A stretch of DNA of 64,000 nucleotides from an uncultured Clostridia bacterium (GCA_944391625.1 CALXUG010000012.1:1-64000); one strand, 5' to 3'; positions 47,298 to 56,989 are shown, numbered from the stretch's first letter. The notes: generated by a model not told the origin, from the letters alone. Made by a program: numbers and translations.

Positions 47298-47340
47298 TTT
47301 GTCTTATTTGTATTATATATTATAATACAAATAAGACAAA
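47298..47340. promoter_or_regulatory. 43-bp perfect palindrome, probable GntR operator
   Basis: Arms TTTGTCTTATTTGTATTAT (47298-47316) and its exact complement (47322-47340) flank 5 nt. It sits just before the gntR start and includes TATAAT-like sequence, so binding would block the promoter. Confidence 0.8.
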
Positions 47341-47356
47341 GACGCAAGTAGGAATT

Positions 47357-47377
47357 GTTCAAAGTTTTATTTTGAAC
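47357..47377. promoter_or_regulatory. Inverted repeat upstream of hydrolase C
   Basis: GTTCAAA-N7-TTTGAAC, perfect 7-bp arms, about 115 nt before the hydrolase C start. A candidate operator; unlike the block shared by the other modules. Confidence 0.45.
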
Positions 47378-47490
47378 GAATGGGACTTTTCTCTAATCTT
47401 CTGGTAGTTCCGCAAAGGGCAGCAGGGCGGTAAAATAAGGTCATAAGGAAAACAAATTCAGAAACAAGAAATGAGAGGAGTCGTTTGACA

Positions 47491-49467
47491 ATGCAAAAAG
47501 GATATGGCGCAGCCAATAAAGTGATGATGGTGGGCATCGACGGTATGGACCCACTGTATACCAAAAAATTGCTGGCAGAAGGAAAATTGCCTAACATTGC
47601 AAAATTCTTAAAACGAGGTACTACCACAAAAGATATGGGCATGATGGGCGTGCTGCCTGCTTACACACCGCCAAGCTGGTGTACACTGGCCACAGGGGCA
47701 TGGCCCGGCACCCATGGTATTACCGACTTCTGGAATCATAAAATCGGTGATCCGTTGAACAAATTATCTCTGGGCTTTAATTCCCAATTATGTAAAGTAG
47801 ATTATGCATGGGATACCTTTGCCGCAGCGGGTAAAAAAACCATCGTTTACGGCTGGCCTACTTCCTGGCCGCCGAGAAGTACCGAAAATATCATCATGGT
47901 AGATGGTTCCGGTGTACATCCGTTTTTAGCAGGGAAAGTTGATTTTGAAAAAATCATAGAATGTACCGAAGGCGATTTCCCTGCCCAGTTTATTGACCAT
48001 GATAACAATGACAGCGGCAATGAATGTTTTGTAACCGAAGAAGTGCAGGATTTGGAATTTAAACCTCGTATGCCCGGCGAACGGACCGAAATTATCGGGG
48101 AAACCGGCGGGGAAGATGACAACATCGCGCCAAAACATGATATTGTAAAAGCGCCAATCAAACCGGCAACCGGCTGGGCCAATGCGCCGGCAAATGCCAA
48201 AGAAACCGTTATTTTAATCAATTCCGGCCGCACCCGCCGTCCTGTTTTGATTTTGGCTGACGATGGCAAAACCTATAATCGGGTTCAGATTTACACCGAT
48301 AAAAAACAAACCCAATTGCTGGGCGAAGCGACTGTAGGCAGCTGGATGGATAATGTGCGCGACACATTCCACATGGGTAATCTGGCCATGGAAGTGGGCT
48401 ATTATATCAATGTAATGTCCCTGGCCGAAGACGGCAGCGCATTGAAAATGTATTACAGCTATGCGGTGCGGGTGGATGATGACAGCTATGTATCTCCGGC
48501 TGGCTTGAAGAGAGAGTTGTTTGATAAATTCGGTGCGCCGCTGATGTTGTCCTCCATGTCCCATGATGACCCGGAAAAACTGGCAGTTATGGCTGAATGT
48601 GCGGATAAATCCTTTACCTGGTGCATGGATACCATTGATTATCTGCTGGATACCAGAGAATGGGAGGCTGCGTTCCATGGTTTGCATATCATTGACTTTG
48701 CCAACCATATGTATTTAGACCGTATTCTGCCGCAGTTTGAGAACCATGAATTCCATATTGAATGTCTAAATCGGTTTTACACCATGGCTGACAACTATGT
48801 TGGCCGCGCTTTAAAATGGTTGGACAAAGGTGTTTCTGTTATCGTAGTGTCTGACCATGGCGGTCTGATTAAATATCCCGACTATGACACACCGCAGATT
48901 GGCGATGCCTGGGGTTTGAACGTAGGTTTGATGCAGGAGCTGGGCTATACCAAAACCAAAACTGTCAATGGGCATTTGGAAGTAGACTGGGCCAATACCA
49001 CCGCCATTGCCCAGCGCAGCAGCTATATTTACGTCAACTTAAAAGGCCGTGACCCGGAAGGGATTGTAGAGCCGGAAGATATGGACGATTTGGTAACGCA
49101 GATTATCAGCGACCTGTATGCTTATCGCGACCCTGTTCATGGCGAACGGGTGATCAGCTGCGCATTGCGCCGCAGTGAAGCAGCTGTATTGGGCTTAAAC
49201 GATGCCTGCGCAGAAAATCTGGGCGATATCTTCTTTATTCTGGAACCAAAATTCACCCGCGATCAGGGCAACTCCTTCAGCAACTGCGAAATTTTGGGCA
49301 CCTCGCTGAAATGTATGTTTATGATGGCTGGTCCTGGCATCAAAGAAGATTTTATCATTCCGCGCGATGTGCAGGAAGTAGACGTAACACCAACCTTATG
49401 CCACTTATACGGTATGGAAATGCCAAATGGTGTAGAAGGCGGCGTGTTATATCAGGCATTAAAATAA
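47491..49467 (+). CDS. Alkaline-phosphatase-superfamily hydrolase C, divergent
   Basis: 658 aa from ATG 47491 (GAGAGGAG 10 nt upstream; TTG 47485 is possible). Site residues: Asp17, Thr59 (PAYTPPSW, where the paralogues have HPT(I/V)TPP), Asp402 and His406 (IIDFANH), Asp455-His456 (SDHGG). At the place of the last metal His of the paralogues (LHGDS/IHADS) it has Gln592 (RDQGNS). This is the most divergent copy and may have a changed or lost metal site. No signal peptide. It is followed on the same strand by a LysR gene and has no permease beside it. Confidence 0.83.
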   Translation: MQKGYGAANKVMMVGIDGMDPLYTKKLLAEGKLPNIAKFLKRGTTTKDMGMMGVLPAYTPPSWCTLATGAWPGTHGITDFWNHKIGDPLNKLSLGFNSQLCKVDYAWDTFAAAGKKTIVYGWPTSWPPRSTENIIMVDGSGVHPFLAGKVDFEKIIECTEGDFPAQFIDHDNNDSGNECFVTEEVQDLEFKPRMPGERTEIIGETGGEDDNIAPKHDIVKAPIKPATGWANAPANAKETVILINSGRTRRPVLILADDGKTYNRVQIYTDKKQTQLLGEATVGSWMDNVRDTFHMGNLAMEVGYYINVMSLAEDGSALKMYYSYAVRVDDDSYVSPAGLKRELFDKFGAPLMLSSMSHDDPEKLAVMAECADKSFTWCMDTIDYLLDTREWEAAFHGLHIIDFANHMYLDRILPQFENHEFHIECLNRFYTMADNYVGRALKWLDKGVSVIVVSDHGGLIKYPDYDTPQIGDAWGLNVGLMQELGYTKTKTVNGHLEVDWANTTAIAQRSSYIYVNLKGRDPEGIVEPEDMDDLVTQIISDLYAYRDPVHGERVISCALRRSEAAVLGLNDACAENLGDIFFILEPKFTRDQGNSFSNCEILGTSLKCMFMMAGPGIKEDFIIPRDVQEVDVTPTLCHLYGMEMPNGVEGGVLYQALK

Positions 49468-49589
49468 GAACTTTCTGACAATACAGCAATGGAACCAGAT
49501 AAGCTTTATCTGTCATAATACTTTACGGTATTGCCTTCTCTGTGTTACACTGAGAAAAAACGTCGGTGTGGCGCAGAGGAGGTTTTTTT

Positions 49590-50525
49590 ATGCGCAGTGA
49601 ACAGATAAAATATTTTTTAGAAGCGGCAGAAACCGGCTCTATGCTGCAGGTTGCCGAAAAAAATTTTTTAACCCAGCCTGCAGTCAGTGCAGCTATTTCC
49701 AAGCTGGAAGATGAACTGGAAGTTACCTTGCTGAATCGCTCCAAGCAAGGCATTCAGCTGACAGAGGCAGGGAAAGTGGCGCAAAAAAATTTTTTGCAAA
49801 TACAAGAACAAATTGCGCAAATGAAACAGCAATTGCAGCCCTATAAAAAAGCATCTGTTGATGAAACAGAAGGGTTGATTGAGCTCTGCACCACATTGGA
49901 AATCAGCAATAGCCTGATATCCAAAACAATGCATCAGTTTTATCAGCGGTTTCCCAACTGTGCATTTTCTATTAAAGAATTTGATTTTTTGGATATCATT
50001 ACAGCTGTACAGCGCGGTCGTTCCGAATTTGGCGTATTTTGTATCGTGGATGATTTTTTGAAAAATCCTCAGATACAAAGCAGACTGAAACAAGATGGGC
50101 TTGCTGTTGAAAAAATCGGTTCGGATCGTTTAATGATCGGTGTGCCGGAAACTTCACCATTGGCGCAGAAAAGCAGCATACCGCTGCGAACCATTTTAAA
50201 TCATAAAGTAGCTATCTTTAATTCATTTAATGAAACCTGCTGGCATGAGTTATTCCTAAAAAAATATACAGATGAACCGCAGCTGATACGGACAAACAGT
50301 TCTGCATTTTTGATAGATTTGGTGCAGAACCGCAATCATCTCATGTTTTGTCTGAATAGCAGAATCATGCAGTCAAAACAGGAGAAAACGTCTTTTTGTA
50401 AATTGATTCCTGTAAAAGAAGCCATTAAAGTGACAGTGGGGATCGTGTACAAAAAAGATCAGCCATTGCAGCCGTTGAGCCAGCAGTTTATTGCCTTATT
50501 AAAAGAATCGCTGAAAGCACTATAG
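49590..50525 (+). CDS. LysR-family regulator behind hydrolase C
   Basis: 311 aa from ATG 49590 after AGAGGAGG. Helix-turn-helix MLQVAEKNFLTQPAVSAAISKLEDEL (about residues 17-42). It forms a group apart from the four other LysR proteins of the window. Co-oriented with hydrolase C, 122 nt downstream, which is unusual for a LysR and its target. Confidence 0.88.
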   Translation: MRSEQIKYFLEAAETGSMLQVAEKNFLTQPAVSAAISKLEDELEVTLLNRSKQGIQLTEAGKVAQKNFLQIQEQIAQMKQQLQPYKKASVDETEGLIELCTTLEISNSLISKTMHQFYQRFPNCAFSIKEFDFLDIITAVQRGRSEFGVFCIVDDFLKNPQIQSRLKQDGLAVEKIGSDRLMIGVPETSPLAQKSSIPLRTILNHKVAIFNSFNETCWHELFLKKYTDEPQLIRTNSSAFLIDLVQNRNHLMFCLNSRIMQSKQEKTSFCKLIPVKEAIKVTVGIVYKKDQPLQPLSQQFIALLKESLKAL

Positions 50526-50565
50526 AGGCAGCGCAAGTTTTTACAACAAAGCATTTATACGTTAT

Positions 50566-50618
50566 AAAAAAGAAGGGCTTTCTCACTCATCAATGTTTGA
50601 GTGGGAAAGTCCTTCTTT
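50566..50618. terminator. Long bidirectional terminator
   Basis: AAAGAAGGGCTTTCTCACTCA and TTGAGTGGGAAAGTCCTTCTTT form a stem of about 22 bp with few mismatches, between the convergent LysR and ATPase genes. Confidence 0.85.
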
Positions 50619-50622
50619 GTGC

Positions 50623-51855
50623 TTACGACAGCAGCCAGTCTATGACATTTAGAGATTTGATTCCGTCGTAGGATTTTATAAAATCTCTGTCCATAGACAG
50701 AACTATTTTTTCATAATTGTCTTGTATCATGCGCAGCGGACGAAGTTCCCGTTCACGGGTTTCTGGGGACTGCATACTTTCTGTAACTTGAATATAGAGC
50801 TTATCGTCTGGTTTTTCTGCGATAAAGTCGATTTCTGTTTCACCGATTTTTCCGATATAAACACGATAGTCCCGTCGGAGCAGTTCCAGAAATACGATAT
50901 TTTCGATAATATGACCACGGTCGGCATCTCGATAGCCAAGCAGCATATTACGAAACCCCATGTCAATAATATAATTTTTACGCAGCGTTTTTAAGAGCTG
51001 TTTTCCCTTTACATCATAGCGTCCCACCGGGTAAAAAATAAAGGCGTTTTGGAGCATGGTGATATATTTTTCTACTGTTTTTCCTGCGATATTTTTCCCT
51101 TTGCTGCGCTGTATATCTCCCTCGTTGGCCAGTACGTTTCCGATATTACTTGGCGAGGTGATGCTTCCAATATTGGAGCAGAGGAACAGCATAATTTTTT
51201 GCAGCATAACCTGGTCCGTTAAATGATTGCGCTGCAAAATATCCCGCAATACAACGGTAGAATAGATACCTTCCAAAGCCTGGTTGCTTCTTGCTTCGTC
51301 AAAATGATACTCTCTGAGGATTGGCATACCGCCAAACTGTAAATATTTCTGAAATTTTTCTTCTATTGTAATCGGTATTTGGAATTCATAGAAGGTGAGA
51401 AATTCTTTAAAGGATAAGGGCAGCATACGAATTTCTACATATCTTCCGGACAGTAACGTGGAGAATTCGGTAGAAAGCAGATAGGCATTGGAGCCGGTAA
51501 TATAAATATCCACATCAAAATCCAGCCGGAATGATTCGATTGCTTTTTCCCAGTGGGCGACTACTTGCAATTCGTCAAAAATAAGATATGTTTTTCCTGC
51601 AGCAGGAATCAAACTGCTGACATAATCATAAAAAGCAAGATAATCTGTTAAATCACGGTAACGTAAAGACTCTAAATTCATGTGAATAATGTTAGAATCG
51701 GGTACATTGTTTTGGAGTAAATATTGATGAAACAAGTTGAGCAATGAGGATTTTCCGCATCTGCGGATACCAGTAACAATTTTAACCAGATCTACGTCTT
51801 TATGTTGCAGTAATTGCGCTAAATACTCTGGACGATTAATGAGTTCAGACATCAT
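50623..51855 (-). CDS. AAA ATPase with DUF4143 domain
   Basis: 410 aa. Walker A GIRRCGKSSLL (about residues 29-39), Walker B TYLIFDELQ (about 92), sensor ITGSNAYLL; the C-terminal DUF4143 part carries the nuclease-like stretch ENIVFLELLRR...VYIGKIGETEIDFIAEKP (D...E...K pattern). The family is common and patchy in anaerobes; function unproven, often regarded as mobile or toxin-like. Tandem repeats sit just upstream. Confidence 0.88.
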   Translation of the reverse strand: MMSELINRPEYLAQLLQHKDVDLVKIVTGIRRCGKSSLLNLFHQYLLQNNVPDSNIIHMNLESLRYRDLTDYLAFYDYVSSLIPAAGKTYLIFDELQVVAHWEKAIESFRLDFDVDIYITGSNAYLLSTEFSTLLSGRYVEIRMLPLSFKEFLTFYEFQIPITIEEKFQKYLQFGGMPILREYHFDEARSNQALEGIYSTVVLRDILQRNHLTDQVMLQKIMLFLCSNIGSITSPSNIGNVLANEGDIQRSKGKNIAGKTVEKYITMLQNAFIFYPVGRYDVKGKQLLKTLRKNYIIDMGFRNMLLGYRDADRGHIIENIVFLELLRRDYRVYIGKIGETEIDFIAEKPDDKLYIQVTESMQSPETRERELRPLRMIQDNYEKIVLSMDRDFIKSYDGIKSLNVIDWLLS

Positions 51856-51915
51856 CGCATACCTCCTTCTTTTGCTTCTATTATATCCATTATACCCATA
51901 AATAAAATAAAATCA

Positions 51916-52025
51916 ATAGTTTTGGACTTGCAGGTTGAAAACTTTGTAAAATAACAAAGTTTTAGACTTAGAAGTTGAAAACTTTTTGAAACAATAAAGT
52001 TTTAGACTTAGAAGTTGAAAACTTT
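51916..52025. repeat. Three tandem repeats, 40-bp period, upstream of the AAA ATPase gene
   Basis: Units of 30 bp at 51916-51945, 51956-51985 and 51996-52025, separated by 10 bp of unique sequence. The last two are identical. Each unit has AAAGTTTT/AAAACTTT inverted ends. The exact period puts each unit on nearly the same DNA face, as expected for cooperative operator sites or iterons. Confidence 0.85.
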
Positions 52026-52367
52026 TGCAGGTGCGCGTTGAATGGGCAAAGGTATGGGGACTTATCTTATGGGTATCGTTATGGAAAACATGGTTAAAAA
52101 CATCTTGTTTCTATCTTTTGGCTCTAAGGAATGGTTTCATCCCCCAAAAACCCACCATACCCACCACTACCCTATTGGTTGAGCCAAAAACGCACCACCC
52201 AACCCGTCACCAAAGGTTCACCCAATGCTTCATCGCCATGTCATGAACGATCTTTTGGATGCGGTCGGGATAGTCCATTGTGGATTTTTGCAGCTGTTCC
52301 ATAAAAGCGCTGCCATTAAAAAAGCCTGTTCGCATTGGAACAGGCTTTTTGATCGTATGTGTGTGAA
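52026..52367. other. Intergenic stretch, only a terminator recognised
   Basis: About 340 bases without a supported gene. A 73-codon frame at 52025-52246 starts inside the repeat array, has no ribosome site and ends in low-complexity Pro/Thr sequence; it could be a decayed gene. Terminator at 52317-52350. Confidence 0.5.
52317..52350. terminator. Terminator after permease copy 4
   Basis: AAAAAAGCCTGTTC-GCATTG-GAACAGGCTTTTT; it serves the minus-strand permease, with A/T runs on both sides. Confidence 0.85.
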
Positions 52368-53837
52368 TTAGAAGTGGAACAGCATCTGCGCCAGTGGAAC
52401 GCCGATTGCTAACATGAATGCTGAAATCAACAGAACAATCATGGTATTACAAATATAAGCGTGTTTTGTAGCAACCCAATCATTACCATATACCATGGCT
52501 GCTGGGCTGGAAGATGCCGGCAGCAGGAATGCGGACTGAGAACAGAAGTAAATTAAGTTACCAATAACAAACGGATGAATATCATAAGCCAAGCCCAATT
52601 TGGCCAGCATTGGAATAAAGATCATCATCAGTACAACATTGTGGAAAATCTGAGTTGCAGCTAAGAAAATGATTACAATAATGAACAGGAATACAGTTGG
52701 GCTTACATCGCTGAAGGTTGTGGTCATCCAGGAAACGATGGTGGTTAAGATGCCTGTTTTTTCTGATTCCAGCGCAGCGCTGAGCGGCATGGTGGCTGCC
52801 ATCATGATTACGATATCCCAGTTTACACCTTTGCGGATTAAGTTTCCGACATGGCCAACCGGATCACCGTTTTTCCAGCGAAGAACAGCGATAGCAACCA
52901 GCGCGATAGCAGTACAACCTAATACGCCTAAGTTGTTTAATAGTGCAACAAACGGAATAGTCTGTGGTAAGAAGCTTGGAACCAATTGAGAAAGAATAAA
53001 TAATGCTAAAATTACGAAAGCAACTTTTTCGTCTCTTCCCATTTTCTGTTCACGCAGATGAGCATATTTTTTACCTGCTTCTGCCACTAATGTAACATCG
53101 GGACGGATAATAAAACGAACAGCGAATAAGAAAATTACAGTAATACCAAAACTCAATACGAAGTTATATACAAACCATGGAATAAATTCGATGGTCAAGG
53201 TCATACCGGTGGCTTTGACTACCAAGCCATAAACAACCTGGCTGAATACTTTGAAGGGGAAAAGTAAACTGGTTAAGCTGGAAACCATTGCAATTCCGCA
53301 AATCATTACAGTTGAGTATTTACTTTTCTTTTCAATACCAATGGTATCACAAATATTGTAGAAAATTCCCCACATCACGACGATGGTAGCGTACAAGCTT
53401 ACAAAGGATGACAGTACATAGGTTGCCAGCAAGATTAAGAAGGTGAACATCCATGGACGGCCTTCACCAACTTTACGGCTGATAAACCAGTTGGCAATGT
53501 AACGGCTTAAACCGCTTTCTTCCATATAGGCTGCAAAGGTAAATAAACAGAACAGGGTAATGATGGTGGCATCTCCCATGCCTGCGGAAAACGCTTCTTT
53601 TACTGTGCAGTATTCCGTGCAGCCCAGTAAAATCATAGCCAATAAGCTAGGCCAGAGGAATCCTAAAAAACACCAGGCGTAGATGACGCCGGCAAAGATA
53701 CCGAGAACCTGCATCCCTAATGGCGTGATATCACCAAAGGGTGGAAGTTTGCTGACAATGAACATCAGTGCAAACATAATAGCGCAATGAATATAAAATT
53801 TGGTACGAGCGTTGTTATTTGTCGCTTGTGATGACAT
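52368..53837 (-). CDS. SLC13/DASS-type anion permease (copy 4)
   Basis: 489 aa from ATG 53837 (GGAGG upstream; the open frame extends further without ribosome site). Shares the N-terminal signature (SKLPPFGDITPLGMQVLGIFAGVIYAW). The C-terminal hairpins differ from the other copies: TQIFHNVVLM and LLPASSSPAAMVYG. Divergent from the LysR at 54150 over promoter block D; no hydrolase in this module. Confidence 0.86.
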   Translation of the reverse strand: MSSQATNNNARTKFYIHCAIMFALMFIVSKLPPFGDITPLGMQVLGIFAGVIYAWCFLGFLWPSLLAMILLGCTEYCTVKEAFSAGMGDATIITLFCLFTFAAYMEESGLSRYIANWFISRKVGEGRPWMFTFLILLATYVLSSFVSLYATIVVMWGIFYNICDTIGIEKKSKYSTVMICGIAMVSSLTSLLFPFKVFSQVVYGLVVKATGMTLTIEFIPWFVYNFVLSFGITVIFLFAVRFIIRPDVTLVAEAGKKYAHLREQKMGRDEKVAFVILALFILSQLVPSFLPQTIPFVALLNNLGVLGCTAIALVAIAVLRWKNGDPVGHVGNLIRKGVNWDIVIMMAATMPLSAALESEKTGILTTIVSWMTTTFSDVSPTVFLFIIVIIFLAATQIFHNVVLMMIFIPMLAKLGLAYDIHPFVIGNLIYFCSQSAFLLPASSSPAAMVYGNDWVATKHAYICNTMIVLLISAFMLAIGVPLAQMLFHF

Positions 53838-53961
53838 AATAATATGCCTCCTTTTTGTAATTTGATGAATGAGTTTAATAAAATAAAACAAAACCGAAAA
53901 TTGTGTGACCATTGTCAGGTACCTTGACAACGACCAACTTGATACATTTATTTTATACATT

Positions 53962-54031
53962 AGTTTTTCTTTTGAGTAGTCCTGAAAACTTTGTCAAGGC
54001 AATGGGAAACCTATCTGCTTTTTTATGTAGC
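53962..54031. promoter_or_regulatory. Conserved promoter block D (permease 4/LysR)
   Basis: 70 bp beginning AGTTTTTCTTTTGAGTAG and ending CTTTTTTATGTAGC, nearly identical at both ends to blocks E and F, with a variable middle. A minus-strand TATAAA-like -10 for the permease lies 4 nt before it. Confidence 0.7.
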
Positions 54032-54149
54032 ATATTGTGTTATGCCGATAAGTCCCTTATAATAGGATATAATATAATAACCAAAATTAGCGTAGAATTT
54101 CTGTTTGCGGTGGATCGGAGTCTCAAATAGAAAAAGGAGTTGGGTTGCT

Positions 54150-55070
54150 TTGAATACAGATTATTATAAATACTTACTGGTTGTGGAGGATTGCGGTTCT
54201 ATTCGGCAGGCGGCGGAATTGCTGCATATGAAACAGCAAAATCTGAGCAGTATGATTCGCAACATTGAGCATTATTATGATATTACCATTTTTGAACGCT
54301 CGCCGAAGGGTGTGCAGGTAACAGAAGACGGCGCATTTTTCTTAAAAGAAGCCCGCGCTTTGCTGGAGATTGTAGATCGCATGGAAAGTCCTTATCTGTA
54401 TCCCAGCAAGCGATATTACAGCCAGATTGTGGACAGCGTGAATATTTACTGCAGCGGAGTGATTGGTTCCCATACGCTTGTATCGGTGATGAATCAGTTT
54501 CGCGAGCGGTTTCCCTATGTTAGTGTCAATTTCTTGACGCGCAGTAAAGCTGATATGATTAAGGCGCAGGAACAGGATGTAAAAGCTGTGAGTCTTTTGA
54601 TAACAGCCAATACGATAGACCAATTAGAGAACAAGCTGCCAGAAAATTTAATTTTGCAGCCGTTTGTGCGGATGCCCATATTTGCTGCTACCACAGAGGA
54701 TAATCCGGAAGCGCAACAGCTTACAGTGATTTCTGTACAGGATCTGTTAAAGAAAAAACTGGTGTTATTATCCCAGGTGGGATTAGAAGAAAATTTTATT
54801 TATGAACTGTTATGCAAACATGGAAAACCGGGCATTCAACATGTGGTAGATAATGTGACTATCTTTCTGGATTTGCTGCGGCAGAACCGTCTTTGGACGG
54901 CCTGCACATCACAACAGGCGCAGCAGAATAATTTACGCGCCATTCCCTTTCAGGAAGATTGCCGGGCGCAGTCTTACATTCTTTATCACAAAGATGCGGC
55001 TGAGGATATCGTGATGAAAAATTTATTAAAGTTGCTGTCCCAATGCAGCTATGGACGGGAAAAAGCATAA
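54150..55070 (+). CDS. LysR-family regulator, divergent from permease copy 4
   Basis: 306 aa from TTG 54150 (AAGGAG 10 nt upstream). The start matches the MHIEYFKYLL start of the paralogue at 59307. Helix-turn-helix IRQAAELLHMKQQNLSSMIRNIE (about residues 18-40). Close paralogue of the LysR at 59307 throughout. Faces permease copy 4. Confidence 0.9.
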   Translation: MNTDYYKYLLVVEDCGSIRQAAELLHMKQQNLSSMIRNIEHYYDITIFERSPKGVQVTEDGAFFLKEARALLEIVDRMESPYLYPSKRYYSQIVDSVNIYCSGVIGSHTLVSVMNQFRERFPYVSVNFLTRSKADMIKAQEQDVKAVSLLITANTIDQLENKLPENLILQPFVRMPIFAATTEDNPEAQQLTVISVQDLLKKKLVLLSQVGLEENFIYELLCKHGKPGIQHVVDNVTIFLDLLRQNRLWTACTSQQAQQNNLRAIPFQEDCRAQSYILYHKDAAEDIVMKNLLKLLSQCSYGREKA

Positions 55071-55273
55071 GTATAAAAAACATAGATTGATAATAGTATT
55101 TGTCAAAATCGCTAAGAGGGCAATCTCTTTGCAGAAAGTCCACCTCTGGATGGGGATTTCTGCTGACTGTCCAAATCGTGGCAGACGTAGTCTGACAAAG
55201 ATGGACAGGCTAAGAAATGTCCAGAGTAGCGTGTGGACGCTGCAACAGATATTGCCCGATGAACTGTAAATAG

Positions 55274-55317
55274 AAAACAGCAGTATGCAAAAATAGATTT
55301 GCACGCTGCTGTTTTTT
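55274..55317. terminator. Bidirectional terminator
   Basis: AAAACAGCAG and CTGCTGTTTTTT outer arms with an inner TGCAAA/TTTGCA stem, between the convergent LysR and permease copy 5. Confidence 0.82.
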
Positions 55318-55342
55318 GTTGTTCATTTAATTAGTCAGTTCA

Positions 55343-56794
55343 TCAGAAAATAATATTGGCCCACAGCCAACCGATTGGCAGTATGATCACAATCAAGAAA
55401 ACCAGGCTGATAACCGAATAGCGGTAGATATCCTTGGTTTTCATCCATTTGATGTTGGAAAACATCATGGTAGCTACCGGAGAGGCCACCGGTGTGGCAA
55501 TGGAAAGATTGGCAGCCACCAGCAAAGCCATTACGCATGGCAGCAAGGGTAAGCCCAGCTGCGGAATAAAGCTGACCATCAATGTTACAAAAATTGCTTC
55601 AATAACAATATTGTTGGCAAAGTTGGTTAAAACAGCAGCAATCAACAGGGCTACTACCATAAAGGTAATTGGAGATAATCCTTCCAGAACAGGCTGTACT
55701 GAAATCAGGATAAAGTCTTTGATGCCGGTTGGGTCAGAAGTTAAAATCCCAGCGAATGGAATGATAAAGGAAAGGGTGAACAAAACTTCCCAGTTCATGC
55801 CGGCATTTGCCGCTTTTTTGAAATTTAAAACAGGAGTGCCGTCAATTTTGATCAGGCACATCAAAATAAGCAGCAAAATGGTGGAACCGGAGAAGCCCAG
55901 TCCTTTGATCCATTGGGTCAGCAGCCATTCTTTTGGCAAAATGCTGGGACCTAAAATCATAAAGATAAAGACAACCAGAAAACCCAGTACCAGTTTTTGT
56001 TTAAAGTCCAGCTGTAAGGCGTCCTGATCTACAAAGCTGACGTTGATATTTTTTAATTCTTTTAAGTCGGGACGGAAAATAAAACGGCAGACCAGTGTGT
56101 AAAAAATACAGACCAGCATAGCCAGCGGGAAAGTAAAGCAAACATACTGGAAAAAGTCGATGACTTCGCCGGTCAGTGTCTGATAGGTGCCAATCAGCAC
56201 CAGCGGCGCAGGATGATAAGGCATAATCACACCGCCCCAGGTGGCGCACACAACAATACCAATTAAAATTAAAGTGATACATTTGTCAAAAGGTTTAAAG
56301 CCAAAGCGATCGGCCAGAATATAAGTAATTTCCCAAAAGATGATGATGGTGGCAAAGGCGTTGATGCTGGCGCAGATGCAGCAAGCGATCATGGTAAAGC
56401 CGATAAACAGCCAGGGCTTGTTATTTAAAAATTTAAAGCTGATTAATAAGTTTGCTAAGAATTTGATTAGGCCCACTTCCTCCAGGACAGCGGTAAAGAC
56501 AAATAAAAACATGATAAATACGATGGTTTCGCTGCCGAAGCTGATGGTCCAGAATTCAGATAAATTGGTATAAAGACCGGAAAAGTTTAATGCGCACATC
56601 CCCAGCAGACTGGTCCAGAGCAAACCGCAGGTGGTCCAGCCGTACAGAACGCCCGCAAAAATTCCCAATAAACGCATACCCAACGGTGTAATAGGCGCAG
56701 GTGCAGGTAAGTTCCCAATCACCAGCATAAGCGCAACCATAATAGCTGCGTGAAATAGTAGATTATATTTTTTAAAGAATAATTTGCTGTCCAT
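55343..56794 (-). CDS. SLC13/DASS-type anion permease (copy 5)
   Basis: 483 aa from ATG 56794 (AAAGGA 10 nt upstream). N-terminal signature GNLPAPAPITPLGMRLLGIFAGVLYGW; hairpins TNFANNIV and SIATPVASPVATM. Downstream of hydrolase E on the same strand but separated from it by a terminator, so either readthrough or a separate promoter in the 195-bp gap must drive it. Confidence 0.86.
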   Translation of the reverse strand: MDSKLFFKKYNLLFHAAIMVALMLVIGNLPAPAPITPLGMRLLGIFAGVLYGWTTCGLLWTSLLGMCALNFSGLYTNLSEFWTISFGSETIVFIMFLFVFTAVLEEVGLIKFLANLLISFKFLNNKPWLFIGFTMIACCICASINAFATIIIFWEITYILADRFGFKPFDKCITLILIGIVVCATWGGVIMPYHPAPLVLIGTYQTLTGEVIDFFQYVCFTFPLAMLVCIFYTLVCRFIFRPDLKELKNINVSFVDQDALQLDFKQKLVLGFLVVFIFMILGPSILPKEWLLTQWIKGLGFSGSTILLLILMCLIKIDGTPVLNFKKAANAGMNWEVLFTLSFIIPFAGILTSDPTGIKDFILISVQPVLEGLSPITFMVVALLIAAVLTNFANNIVIEAIFVTLMVSFIPQLGLPLLPCVMALLVAANLSIATPVASPVATMMFSNIKWMKTKDIYRYSVISLVFLIVIILPIGWLWANIIF

Positions 56795-56900
56795 ATAACG
56801 AGAATCCTTTCTTATTAAATTTTTTGAATTTTTTATCAAATTTTTGAATTTGTATGTATTTGAATCTGCAGTTTGCTGATGCCATACCGGAATGACAGGC

Positions 56901-56944
56901 AAAAAAACAGAGCAATTATATTAAAAATCCATATAATTGCTCTG
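56901..56944 (-). terminator. Terminator between hydrolase E and permease copy 5
   Basis: Perfect 14-bp arms CAGAGCAATTATAT (56908-56921) and its complement (56931-56944), followed on the minus strand by seven T. It would give more hydrolase than permease transcript. Confidence 0.8.
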
Positions 56945-56989
56945 CGGCATTATTTTAATTCAGGAAAAGTGGTTGCGTGTGAGCAGATA

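Noticed and set aside
51916-52025. CRISPR array
   Set aside because: Only three units with 10-bp spacers and no cas genes nearby; spacers are far too short.
52025-52246. 73-codon frame after the tandem repeats
   Set aside because: It begins inside the repeat array, lacks a ribosome site and has no coding signal.
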